In this document: in pieces, positions 36,957 to 47,918 of the stretch
How positions within the stretch are numbered: the stretch's first letter is position 1
Layout of the letters: each line of letters opens with the position of its first letter
Source of the DNA: Platynereis dumerilii
Lineage: Eukaryota; Annelida; Polychaeta; Phyllodocida; Nereididae
Assembly: GCA_026936325.1 (NCBI GenBank)
Contig: JAPTHN010000018.1
Coordinates: 11,613,658 to 11,677,657, forward strand
Length of the DNA: 64,000 nt
Direction of reading: 5' to 3'
Notes under the pieces: model-generated
The model's database searches: none
Told to the model about the DNA's origin: nothing
Seen by the model: the letters and a program-made list of their open reading frames with translations, nothing else
Position numbers and translations under genes: made by a program

Positions 36957-37600
36957 TTTAGTGATAATTTGGATTCTACTTGCACTAGGACCGAAAGTAA
37001 AAGGTGTATTTTGATGTTTTGTGACCTGCTGAGTTCAAATTTGATGACTACAAAGTTGAATTATGACTCCTTAACCCCTAATTAGCATAAAACAAGATGG
37101 CCGACAATTTTTCCTAATTTTCCCTTGTTAGCAATATTTTGACTTCAAATTGCTCTGAAGCAACAAGCAGAAGGTGCATTTTGAGGTTTTTGACCTACTG
37201 ACTTCAAATTTTGACACTAAAAAGCTGAATTATGAATTATTCACTCATAATTAGCATCAAACAAAATGGCCGCCAATTTCTGTTGTTTTGCGATAATTTT
37301 ACTTTTGATTGCACCAGGACATCAAGTGAGTCACTTGATGTCAGGAGTGTATTTTGATGGTTTTTGACATCTTAGATAGAAATTGGGCAACTACAAAATA
37401 GAATTTTGATCCCTTCACCCCCAATAAGCGTAAACAAGTTGGCCAAAAATAACCCTTGCTTTGCAGTAATTAGTCTTTTGACTGCCATAGGACACAAATT
37501 CAAAAATGCCCCTACAATCTTTTTTCCTGGCATTTCCTGTTAATACTTGGTAGCCATGCTAGAAGCAGGCTATGGCTATGAGGGGGGGGGGGGGTTGGCT
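36957..37600. repeat. Diverged tandem repeats of about 170 bp
   Basis: Repeats marked by TAATTAGCATAAAACAAGATGG recur near 36920, 37080 and 37250. Inverted counterparts lie at 39830-40030. They form the inner inverted arms of the large element. Confidence 0.7.
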
Positions 37601-37619
37601 TTTATTTGGCACCTTGGTT

Positions 37620-39650
37620 TCATTTTTGCAAAAACTGTCAACTCTCCGAAAGCTAAATAAATGTTGCTGTCAGTGTCAAAAATATCATCTGAAACACTAA
37701 TTGCTCCCATGTATTTTCAGTTTCTCCTATTCTAATCACTAAGTAAGTCATTTTGAACCAGTCAAAATGGATGTGAATGGATAGGCCTTGATGTCAGCTT
37801 TCATTTGGCATCTTTGTATCCTTGTCACTACAAGTTTAAACCCTCCAAAAGCTAAATAAATGTTCCTGTCAGTGTCAAAAATTTCATCCGAAACACAAAA
37901 TCGTCCGATGTATTTACAATTTCCCCTATCCGAATCACTATAAAACTGATTTTTAACCAGTCAAATGGATGTAAATGGATAGCCATTGATGTCAGCTTTC
38001 ATTTGGCACCTTTGTTTCCTTCTTACTGCAACTATCAATCCTCCCAAAGCTAAATAAATATTACCGTCAGTATCGATTATCTCTCAAGAAACACAAAATC
38101 CTATCATGTATTTTCAATTTCACCTATCCTAATCACTGGAAAATTCATTTTTAACCAGTAAAAATGGATGTGGATGGATAGCCCTTGATGTCAGCTTTCA
38201 TCTGGCACTTTGGTTTCCTTGTTACTGCATATGTCAACCCTCCAAAATCTAAATAAATGTAGCTGTCAGTTTCAAAAATCTCTTCTGAAACACAAAATCG
38301 TCCCTTGCATTTTCAATTTCACCTAACTTAATCACTAGATAAGTCACCTTTAACCAGTCAAAATGGATGTGGATGGATAGCCCTTGATGTCAGTGTTCAT
38401 TTGGCACCTTTTCTATCTTGTTATTGCAACTATTAATCCTCCAAAAGCTAAGTAAATATCACCATCAGTATCAATAATCTCCTAAGAAATACAAAATCCT
38501 CCCATTATTTTCAATTTCACCTTTCCTAATAACTGGAAAATTCATTTTTAACCAGACAAAAAGGATGTGGATGGATAGCCCTTGATGTCAGCATTCATTT
38601 GGCACCTTGGTCTCCTTGTCACTGCGAATGTCAACCCTCCAAAATCTAAATAAATGTAGCTGTCAGTTTCAAAAATTTCTTCTGAAACACAAAATCGTCC
38701 CTTGCATGTTCAATTTCACCTAACTTAATCACTAGATAAGTTACCTTTAACCAGTCAAAATGGATGTAAATGGATAGCCATTGATGTCAGCTTTCATTTG
38801 GCACCTTTGTATCCTTGTTACTGCAAATATAAATCCTCCAAAAGCTAAATAAATATCGCCATCAGTATCGATTATCTCCTAAGCAATACAAAATTCTCCC
38901 ATGTATTTTCAATTTCGCCTATCCTAATCACTGAAAAATTCATTTTAACCAAGCAAAATGGATGTGGATGGATAGCCCTTGATGTCAGCTTTCATTTGGC
39001 ACTTTGGTTTCCTTGTTACTGCAAATGTCAACCCTCTTAAATCTAAAGAAATGTAGCTGTCAGTGTCAAAATTCTCTTCCAAAACACAAAATCCTCCCTT
39101 GCATTTTCAATTACACCTAACTTAATCACTAGATAAGTAATTTTTAACCAGTCAAAATGGATGTGAATGGATAGCCCTTGACATCAGCTTTCATTTGGCA
39201 ACTTGATGTCTTTGTTACTACAACTATCAACCATCCAAATGTTAAATAAATGTAGCTGTCATTGTCGAAAATATCATCAGAAACCCTAAATCCTCCCTTG
39301 TATTTTCACCTATCTTAATTACTAGAAAACTCATTTTTAACCTACCCAATGGGATGTGGATGGATAGCCCTTGATGTCAACTCTCATTTGGCAGCTTTAT
39401 ATCCATGCTACTACAACTGTCAACCCTCCAAAAGCTTAATAAATATTACTGTCAGTGTAGATAATCTCCTGAGAAACAAAAAATCCTCCTCATGTATTTT
39501 CAATTTCACCCATCCATATCAATAGAAAACTAATGTTAACCAACCCAAATGGATGTGGATGGATACCCCTTCATGTCAGCTTTCAAGTTTCATGTTACTA
39601 TATATACAATTGCCAACCCTCCAAAGCTAAATAAATGTTGCTCTCGAAAT
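37620..39650. repeat. Tandem array of about ten 199-bp units
   Basis: The marker TTGATGTCAGCTTTCATTTG, or a near variant, recurs at about 37790, 37989, 38188, 38387, 38584, 38783, 38981, 39180, 39373 and 39571, a period of 193-199 bp. Units also share AACCAGTCAAAATGGATG and CTAATCACT blocks. Adjacent units differ; alternate units seem more alike near 38188-38780, hinting at a two-unit higher order. It is missing from copy 1. Confidence 0.9.
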
Positions 39651-41507
39651 TTCCTCAAAAACGCTAAATTGACTCATTCTGTACTGGAAAGTACCCATTT
39701 TAAGGCCACACCACAATAACTTGTCTGAATTGTATATGCTAAGGGTTGAAGTAGTCATAAATCTACTGTGTAGTTGTCACATTTGTGTTCATTTGATGTC
39801 AAAAAAACATTAATTAGAAGCCAAATTATCCCTTAACAAAAGAAATTGGCGGCCATGTTGTTTTATGCTAATAAGGGGTTAATTCAACTTTGTAGTCATC
39901 AAATTTGACCTCAGCAGGTCAAAAAACATCAAAATACACCTTTTACTTGTTGTCCTAGTGGATGTAGAAGCCAAATTATCACTAAACAAAGGAAATTGGC
40001 GGCCATCTTGTTTTATGTTAATTAGGGGGTGAAGGAGTCATAATTCAGCTTGGCGACAGCAAAATTTGAAATCTACAGAAAATTTTACATAAGAATCAAC
40101 TTGTTGCCTGCTTCTACTAAAAAATGCCTTGGGCACCTTAAATAGCCCTTTTTGTGGAAATGTGACCTGACTAATTTTTAAAAGTGAACAGATAGCTAAG
40201 TAAGAGGTGACAGAACTTTTGGGACACAGTATAGCCCAAGCCATTAAAAAATACATTTCTGACAATGTTTTTGGAGGCTCAACACATTCTCACTATTACC
40301 TTCTCTCAATCAAAATTACCCCAATATGACCGTTGAGATCTAATAATAGCCGCGCACAAAAAATCTGCATGATATAACCTATCAAGTTGGGTGCAAATAA
40401 CAATCAGTTTCCCATGGTGCTTTTAAAGATACATATATATGGGTCGAACATGTGAAAATGCTTCTCTATTGAAAAGCATTGGCCAAGTTGTTGTAAAATG
40501 AACAGATCTGAATATGTTACCTGGCAAAATTTATGTTCTTTTAACAAATTTGCCTCCAATATCCCTCTTCACACAAATAAAGTCTATTATAAACAAATAA
40601 TTAGGAATCAATGCACCCAAAATCAGCGACAATGAACCCCTCTTGACTCATTTCATGGAAGTAGATATTACCACATTTGAACTCATTCTTGTGAACCAGG
40701 TCACATTATATTAATCTCCACCTATTTGACACCTTTCAAGATAGTCATAAAGCATTCTTTGACCCTTAAAACATAGGGTTAGACACCATAATTTTGTTGT
40801 TGAGTGGGATATTAGCCGAGATATTGAGAAAATAAGAATTTTCAATAATGGCGGTACTAATTTTCATATAGAACTTTTTTTTCTGCTTTCTAATGATGTT
40901 TATTATTTTCTGAATAATATTTCCATTCGGTCAAAAAATCATGAAAATTAACAAAAAATTTCCATGGCTATAAAAAGAAGGGTTCATTGTTTCAGAGCTG
41001 TTTTATTGTTGTTTAATATAGCACAGGAGGTGAACTTTCTGGTGATATTTTCACCTAAATTTTTTAAGTGTTACCATGGGAGATATATGGCCTTGAAAAA
41101 TGGTATATTTTAGGTCAGTGAAAAAATTTCAAAACTTGTACGTGGTTGCCATGGTGACACTGCTTTGCAACCAAGACATTCTTTGTTATGATATCACTTT
41201 TGCAATGTCATGAAATATCCCTTTAAAATGATGCATCACATGTGTTCCTATCTTTATCATAAGTTCAAAATTTTGATTGACAAAATATGCCTTAATTTTC
41301 ATTAATTTTGATGAAATTAAGGCCATCCGAAGGCCAAAAACATTCATTTTTCAATGGGTAGCCCCGACAAGGAAAATTTTTTTTGACCGATTTTGACCCT
41401 GCCACTGAGCTATAATTAGGTAAGTTAAACTTTTTGCAAAATTTCAGGAAATTCTGACAACATCATCCGAAAGGCTCTGCCCAATATTTACACGGAGTGC
41501 TGGTTAA

Positions 41508-42283
41508 TTGCAATTTTGTTATTGGCCTCTGTCGAGGTGTAGCAGTGTTGATTGTCAAGTTTGTTGGTCAATTGTTTGGTTATTTGCTTTAAAATAAGTA
41601 TCAAATACAAGAGGTAAAAGTTTAAATTTAAAGACATGCTTTTTGAGGACAAGGAGAATGCTAAGTCATTGCTTCTCAATGAATGTGAACATGTGGATTT
41701 GAACAATGATCAAATGATCAGACCTGCTAAACAAGCCAGGTGTGAATCTGAATCTGGTGAATTTTGGGACTTTATTAGTGAAAAACAGAGAGTGAAGCAA
41801 AGCACTGACAACAGCAAAAATCAGGTAAATGCCTTTACCTAATGAAAGTTATGAATCTCCAAAGTATTGAATATTTTTTATTTTTCCTCTAATTATTGAG
41901 GTGCTTTGACATTGAACACTGTCTCATGTGAATTTCTACCATAATGATATGGAAGTTTTTAAAGTTTTTGTTAACATTAATGTACGATGCCAAATTACCG
42001 TTCAACAACTCACACCAGAGTGTCTGACATGTAACATAACTCGACAAAACTACTCCCAAATATATCTTTGATATAACACAAATATGCCACTGCCTAATGA
42101 ATTGTAACTGAGCAGCTCAGAATATTTATGTAGACCTATCTACCTAGAAAGTGTAATTTCGAAAGCATTTAGTAGAAAGTCCATAATTTGACAGTCAAGC
42201 TGCCTCGGAAGTTTAGAAAAAACTATGCGATTTGTTGAACCAGTCATTTTGTAATTATTCTTTCCCAGTAGTCTTTAAATCTT
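41508..42283. other. Flank of the large transposon
   Basis: Unassigned except for a small frame at 41636-41842. It is AT-rich with no repeat I recognise. Confidence 0.5.
41636..41842 (+). CDS. Small frame, possible exon, product unknown
   Basis: From an ATG it reads MLFEDKENAKSLLLNEC, then PAKQARCESESGEFWDFI. A possible donor (CAG, then GTAAATG) lies at 41824 before the stop. The acidic, lysine-proline pattern with FWDFI weakly recalls the linker of hAT-type transposases or host genes derived from them, but no catalytic part follows. Low confidence. Confidence 0.25.
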   Translation: MLFEDKENAKSLLLNECEHVDLNNDQMIRPAKQARCESESGEFWDFISEKQRVKQSTDNSKNQVNAFT

Positions 42284-43654
42284 ATGGATAAATGACTTTC
42301 TCACAAGCAGAGTACAAAATGTCAAATTTCTTGGCTGTAAATCTTCTACAAAATGTGCTAATACTGGTGCCCCCCAGGGGTGTGTTTTATCACCGTTATT
42401 GTTCACCCTTTACACATCAGACTGCAGATGTATTTCTCAAGGTTGCAAACCTATAAAGTATGCAGATGACACAGCCCTTGTTGGTAGCTGTGTTAATGAT
42501 GATGTATTGTACAGACATGAGAAGTATTTTTCCAATGGAGTGAACTTAACTATTTGGTGTTAAATGTCTCAAAAACTGAACAAATGATGGTTGATTTCAG
42601 AAAATCGCCAGAAATAGATAATACACTGAACATTAATTATGCTATCGTAGAAAATGTTGGGTACACTTATAGATGATAAGTTTTCTTTCTTTGCAAATGT
42701 TGACAGTGTATACAAAAAGGTCATCAAAAGGGTATACTTTGTGAGACAATTGTACAGGCTTAACATCTGCCCTAAATTAATTGACTTGTTCTATAATGCC
42801 ATCATACAATCTGTCATATCTTTTAAGATCACATGCTGGTATGGAAACTCAAATAATGAAACCAAAAATAAAATCAGAAAAGTTATAAACATTTATAGAA
42901 AGATAGGTATCGACAACATGCCGGTTGAAGATATTTTTGTAAAATATTGTGACATTAGATGTAAGACCATCATCAAAGACAGTCAACATCCATTGAACAC
43001 CAGCTGTCAATTATTACCATATGGACGTAGATTCACTGTACCCAACCGGAAATCAATAAGGAGCGTAACTGCAGTTACGCTCTCAAAACGTCCACCATGA
43101 TTATTGTCGATTCAGAAGTTTGCAGGCACCTTACTGGACTTGTAGTACCAATTGGAGCTGCTTATACTATTCCAGATGTCCAGTGTACATGTAAGAGCAG
43201 TCCTGATGCCATTAATTGGTCAGAAGTTGCCTGTAATTTGACGAATTTGCGTTTGGAGTCAAGGCCATTGGGAGCGTAACTCAATTTTTTGGGAGCGTAA
43301 CTGTAAATTGTGTTTTGGGATTAGGAGAGTAACTGAGTGAAGCAAAGGCTTTGTTGGCTGGAGCATGGCGTGTTTCCTTCAACATGGATACCATATCGTG
43401 GACTGCAGTATCTATCAGTACTTATATACAAAGTTAACTTTTTATGTTCATGCTTTTTGGGGAAAGGGGTGGGCATATTTTGCTCAAATTTTAAGATTCA
43501 GATTTATATGATAGAGCTTGGCATATCTTGGGAACCATTGAATTTCAAAAATTCATTTTGTCTTCTTTTCCGAATCGCATCTCAGCATTCAACCCCTCCC
43601 CCCTGCCCCTCTGATAAGCATGGCTTGGTGGATGTACAGACCAGCTGGATAGTG

Positions 43655-43658
43655 TCTG

Positions 43659-43702
<44 letters not shown>

Positions 43703-43726
43703 GCTATCATCTTCATCTATCTATCT
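43655..43726. repeat. TCTA microsatellite
   Basis: About a dozen tandem TATC units with two interruptions. Confidence 0.95.
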
Positions 43727-43727
43727 A

Positions 43728-43940
43728 GGGGGGAGGGTTTTCTAGTGGTAGCATGCTGGGCTGCCAATCGCTGGGTCCAGGGTTCGAGTCCAGCTCTTGC
43801 CGGGTCACCTGGGCCTATGTTGGACGGCTGTTTCAATCATCCTTCGCCTCATTGCCGTGCACTCCCCCTGTCCCAATTAGCCTACCAAGTGCATAAATAC
43901 AGGACATAAAGCCCCAATCATCCATCCATCCATCCATCTA
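43728..43940 (+). mobile_element. tRNA-derived SINE
   Basis: A box A-like TCTAGTGGTAGCATGCTGGG and box B GGGTTCGAGTCC, 40-50 bp apart, are followed by a unique body (CCCCCTGTCCCAATTAGCC) and a tail of ATCC repeats. The tRNA-like head lacks a proper acceptor stem, so it is not a tRNA gene. Confidence 0.65.
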
Positions 43941-45228
43941 TGATGTGATAAGGACGGCAGAGAAATGTATGACATTTGCCAGTCTAACTTGTTTGAAGGT
44001 TATTAAGTGGCCTTAAAATCAGAAATATGCAGCTCGAGGCATCTTGAGTGATCAACCTGGCATCATCCATTTTCTTTTTGTTTCAAACTGAAACGTAAAT
44101 TCGCAAAAGCGCGCGAATTGCAATGCAAAATTTTGTGCAAGAGCCTTTTTTGTGGTCAGGGAAAACTTGTTTCGAGACAGGGAAAAGTCAGGGAAAAGTC
44201 AGGGAATTTCAAAATCCGACTGGATTGCAAACCCTGCATGGTGACATCACTAGGAAAAAAATAATATGTTCTCAAAGGCTGGAAGAAATCACTGGAAATG
44301 CTAATTTCACTCACTGGACAAAGCTGCATTGTAGGAAATTATACATATGCAATTAATGTATTAACTGTATTGTCATGCATCAATTTAAAATACAATTAAG
44401 GTCTTCTCTTTAGTTGCACCAGATGTCCAGAATTAGAAGTTAATCTTAAGATATTACGGTGGCCTTGCATGCCTAATTGTACTATCTGTCACCTACTAGA
44501 CCTAGTCCTAAAGTTATTAAAATTTTTGTCAAAAGTTTACATTTATTGTTCTTTTGGTCCTATCATAGGCCTTATACTCGTTTTAAATAGCTTCTGGCTA
44601 ATGTTTCTATCTCTATCTTGGGAAACTGAGCTTAAAAAATATCTTTGCATCTTGCAAATTTTTGAATACAATAACTTCGGGTTCATGCCTTGGCTCAGCA
44701 TTATGATAGACTTATTTTAGTGGAGTAAATAGTCCCATAAAAATACCAACGATTGCCATTTAGAAAGGTTCCTCTTGCCATAATGTAGGGCTTTTCATTA
44801 ATTACAATTGACTGAATATTCAAAGTGTGAAGACTAAAATGCCAGTTATAGTTAAAGCCTTAATTGCAATGCAGGATTGTATGACACTCAGAATTAAAAC
44901 CTACACTTCACTGTTGGGCCTGGAGCCTGGTATAATGCTTAGAATCCTGGCACAGAGTGTGGTTATTGAATTTAAAAAGATGAGTTACGCTCTTTAAATT
45001 TTGAGTTACGCTCCTAAATATTTGACAGATCGTAGAGTTACGCTCCGACCGAGCACAGCTTTCTGAGCAGATTTTGAACTTTTGGAGAGTTTATGAATCA
45101 AAATGAAAACCCCATCCTGCCATTAACTAGCCAAATAACCCCCTCGCAAACTGTCTTGATATAGGATGGCTCAGTCAATTAATAATAGCCAGTTCAACTT
45201 TTGAATCGAGCTGAATAATAATAAGAAT

Positions 45229-45310
45229 AACTATTACAGATACTGTTTTACAAGTCAAGGGTAATTATGCGACTCCATTGTGTGCTACTTTACACAAAAT
45301 TTCATGATAA
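45229..45310. repeat. 82-bp direct repeat, first copy
   Basis: It matches 45707-45788 with one mismatch (AACTATTACAGATACTG through TTTCATGATAA). Confidence 0.9.
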
Positions 45311-45600
45311 GATGGTGGCCGTTTTAGGAGCGTAACTGCAGTTACGCTCCCGATTTATTTCCGGTTGGACGCAGTGAGCTTGATATCAGCTAAATGCATA
45401 GCAGCTGGGTATTCCAACTCATTTGTACCATCTGGTATTAGGTTTTAGAATAATTTATAAGTATGTATGTTTGTGATTGAATGTATGTGTTTACATCTAT
45501 GTACGATTGTGTGAATCCTCTCCCTCTGTGAATGCTTGTATCTTTCCTGTGCTTGAGTACACATGCCAAGTCTCACAATTTTTGTGATTAATAAACATTT

Positions 45601-46907
45601 ATAATCCCCCGCAGCGACAGCGTCGCGGGGGATTATATTGATATTCTTCGTTTTACTATTATTATTATTCTTATTATTCAGCTCAGAAAAAGTGTGTTTA
45701 CTTCAAAACTATTACAGATACTGTTTTACAAGTCAAGGGTAATTATGCGACTCCATTGCGTGCTACTTTACACAAAATTTCATGATAAAATTTCATGACA
45801 CTTATGAGTTATGAGGAAAATTTCTAAAAAATTTCCGGCATAGGTTTCTGAGAACCTGATTTTTTCTAAGATACCTTGACTAAGTCTTCAGGTCTGAAAG
45901 GCGTCTTGTGAAGATTTCATGAATACATTTCAAGATATGATTTTTTGAAAATTGAACATCCCGAAAATTTACAGAAAATTTTCTGAAAAACAGGGAATGA
46001 ATGCTTGTAGAAAGCTGAAAATGGGTAAACTTACTGACCTACCCTAGTAGGACAATCTCATAAAGTTACGGACTGCTCGGACAAACCGTCTCGGTGCTAC
46101 GGACGTCCAAAAACTCAAACTTCCAGTGGCCATATCTCAGTCCCTATTTAAGCTACAGACTAGTTTCACATATCACAAGAAAGGTCTGTTTCTCAGCTTT
46201 CCAATGGTGTATAGCATTATAGTATCAGATGCGCGGCGTAGAATCGCGTCAGACATTGAAAATTTTATGTCACTTTTTAGGCCCAAAAAATCTTTTCGGC
46301 TCAAAAAGTCAATGAAATTCTTCATGCATGTCCATGAATATTTTTTATGGGTTACCCATGTCAGCCCTCCATACTGTCCCCAAAGATCAATTATCTACAT
46401 CAAATAGTTTTTCCTAGAGAATTTTTTTAATTTCAAAATTGAAATGTACATTGCTCAGCTTCTGGTTATTCAAATTTCATGAAATTAATACCAAAAGATG
46501 CGTAAAATTATGCCCTTTACTGTCCTCCAAGGCAATACACCTCTTCTGAATAGCCAATTTCAAATAAATGATATTATATATTCCATTATAACTCATGAAC
46601 TATTGTTTCAGATCACTTAATTTTTTGCCCTATTTTGTGGTATAAATCCTATCTCCAATACCTTGCTGGTAAAATAGAGCTAAAAAAATAATTCACAGAT
46701 GCATGTTAGTCAGCCGTTGGATATATACTGTCTCACTGCCACCTTGCCCAGCAGCTGACCTTGTGTCTGCCATGACATTTCATAGGCATATGCACCAGCA
46801 ACATTACTATGTTCATACATGGTATGAAGAATTCATCATGACGGACATGAACTGGAAGGAAGGAGTAAGCAGGGCAGGGGAGACAAGGGGGGCGCGGGGG
46901 ATTATCC
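45601..46907. mobile_element. Possible element bounded by ATAATCCCCCGC inverted repeats
   Basis: The left end ATAATCCCCCGC (immediately continuing into a GC-rich hairpin to about 45634) and the right GCGGGGGATTAT at 46896-46907 are complementary. TTATTATTATT tracts follow both GCGGGGGATTAT occurrences. The interior has no long frame. Ends and family are uncertain. Confidence 0.4.
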
Positions 46908-47918
46908 GATATTGCCGTACGGCAATATCAGTTATACTAGTTATTATTATTATTATTATCATTATTATAGGGGAGAGCGTGGCCAGTTGAACCAAATTTT
47001 TGAAATTGCTCTCCTGTGTGCGTGCCTTTACAGCTTTCAAGGAGAACAAAGATGTAAAAGTTAGTTTGAAAAGTTTTCTAAACATCCCAACTTTAGGTTC
47101 TGGCATATATCTTACCATGGACGACACATGAGCCTCCAAAAAAACAAAAAAAAATTGGTTTAACTGGCCCCACCCATGGGGCCAGTTGAACCATCCGCTG
47201 GGGCCAGTTGAACTATTAGAAGGATTATGAGTCAAGTGTGGGGCTGCAGTCCTTTATCTTTGCTAACAAGTTCAGCTAGGACCATAGCATGTTTTGGCTA
47301 AATTTGACATGTCTCACGCATTTGTTTCTGTTCAAAGAATAACCTGGGGCCAGTTGAACCAGTCGACGGTTAAACATTAATAATAAATTTATTTATTTAT
47401 TTTAATCCATTGTAATGGGCCTATTACAAAAAACTGTTTTACTGAATAGTACCTCTCATTGTAAGTGTATTTTGTTAAAAATTTGATTTAAAAAAAAAAT
47501 TAATAAATTGCCATAAACTCCCCCGGTTCAACTGGCCCCGCCTGGACCTCCATGTATCTATATATAGCCTGGCTGCACCCTTTTTGTAGGAAACCATTTT
47601 AAGGAGGTGGGTTTCCATCTACACATAACCCATTATCTTATGATGATATGACATCCCTGCACCCCCAGGTAATCTAAATACTATTAAAGCTCCAATCTCA
47701 ATGTGACAAACTCAGTTTTTTATGCGAAAAACGAAAAAAGTGTGATAGTTTCATTACCATGTGTCTCAGAGCCAAAAGATCTAGTTAGTTAGTTATTTAT
47801 TGACATGTAAACATGTCCAAATTTGGTTATACAAAGCATCTGTAGCAAGTGAAATTTCAATTTCAATATTTCAACAAAATGTCCAAATTGAAGATGATCA
47901 AAGTAATTATGACAGTCA

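Larger units (their letters stand above)
25252..41503. mobile_element. 16.25-kb TTAA-flanked palindromic DNA transposon (copy 2)
   Basis: The ends GCAGCACTCCGTGTAAATA and, inverted, CCAGCACTCCGTGTAAATA are flanked by TTAA at 25248-25251 and 41504-41507. The inverted repeats continue, with gaps, for some 900 bp (25252-25985 against 40620-41503). Inner arms also pair: 36800-37320 with 39700-40180. It carries the SINE, hairpin array, an unknown frame, a 199-bp tandem array and the 5.5-kb foldback insertion; without that insertion it is about 10.7 kb. The TTAA target is typical of piggyBac and Kolobok. No transposase was found, so it is probably non-autonomous. Confidence 0.85.
43040..45374. mobile_element. 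2.3-kb inverted-repeat element with GAGCGTAACT repeats
   Basis: Both ends carry CCAACCGGAAAT...GGAGCGTAACTGCAGTTACGCTC in inverted orientation (43040-43085, 45328-45374), the inner part being itself a 20-bp palindrome. Further GAGCGTAACT copies lie at 43271 and 43292 on the left, and inverted AGTTACGCTC copies at about 44983, 45002 and 45036 on the right. It splits the Rex1-like LINE. I could not settle the target duplication. It contains a microsatellite and a SINE but no transposase. Confidence 0.75.
42284..45448 (+). mobile_element. Rex1-like LINE fragment (split by a later insertion)
   Basis: The RT part reads WINDFLTSRVQN, then TGAPQGCVLSPLLF and KYADDTALVGS (42284-42485). After one or more frameshifts near 42540-42660 the C-terminal part follows (LGTLIDDKFSF, then HPLNTSCQLLPYGRRFTVP, to about 43045). 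The protein end (NSFVPSGIRF, stop) is found 2.3 kb later at 45415-45448, then a tail with AATAAACATTTATA. The PQGCVLSP...YADD pattern and GRR(F/Y)...NSFVP end are typical of Rex1/Babar LINEs. It is 5'-truncated and inactive. Confidence 0.75.

Noticed and set aside
37620-39650. A CRISPR-like or exon-repeat array
   Set aside because: The 199-bp units are directly adjacent, with no unique spacers and no open frame through them.
46126-46990. Small + strand frames between 46.1 and 47.0 kb
   Set aside because: No domain, no splice signals of note, and they overlap low-complexity ATT repeats.
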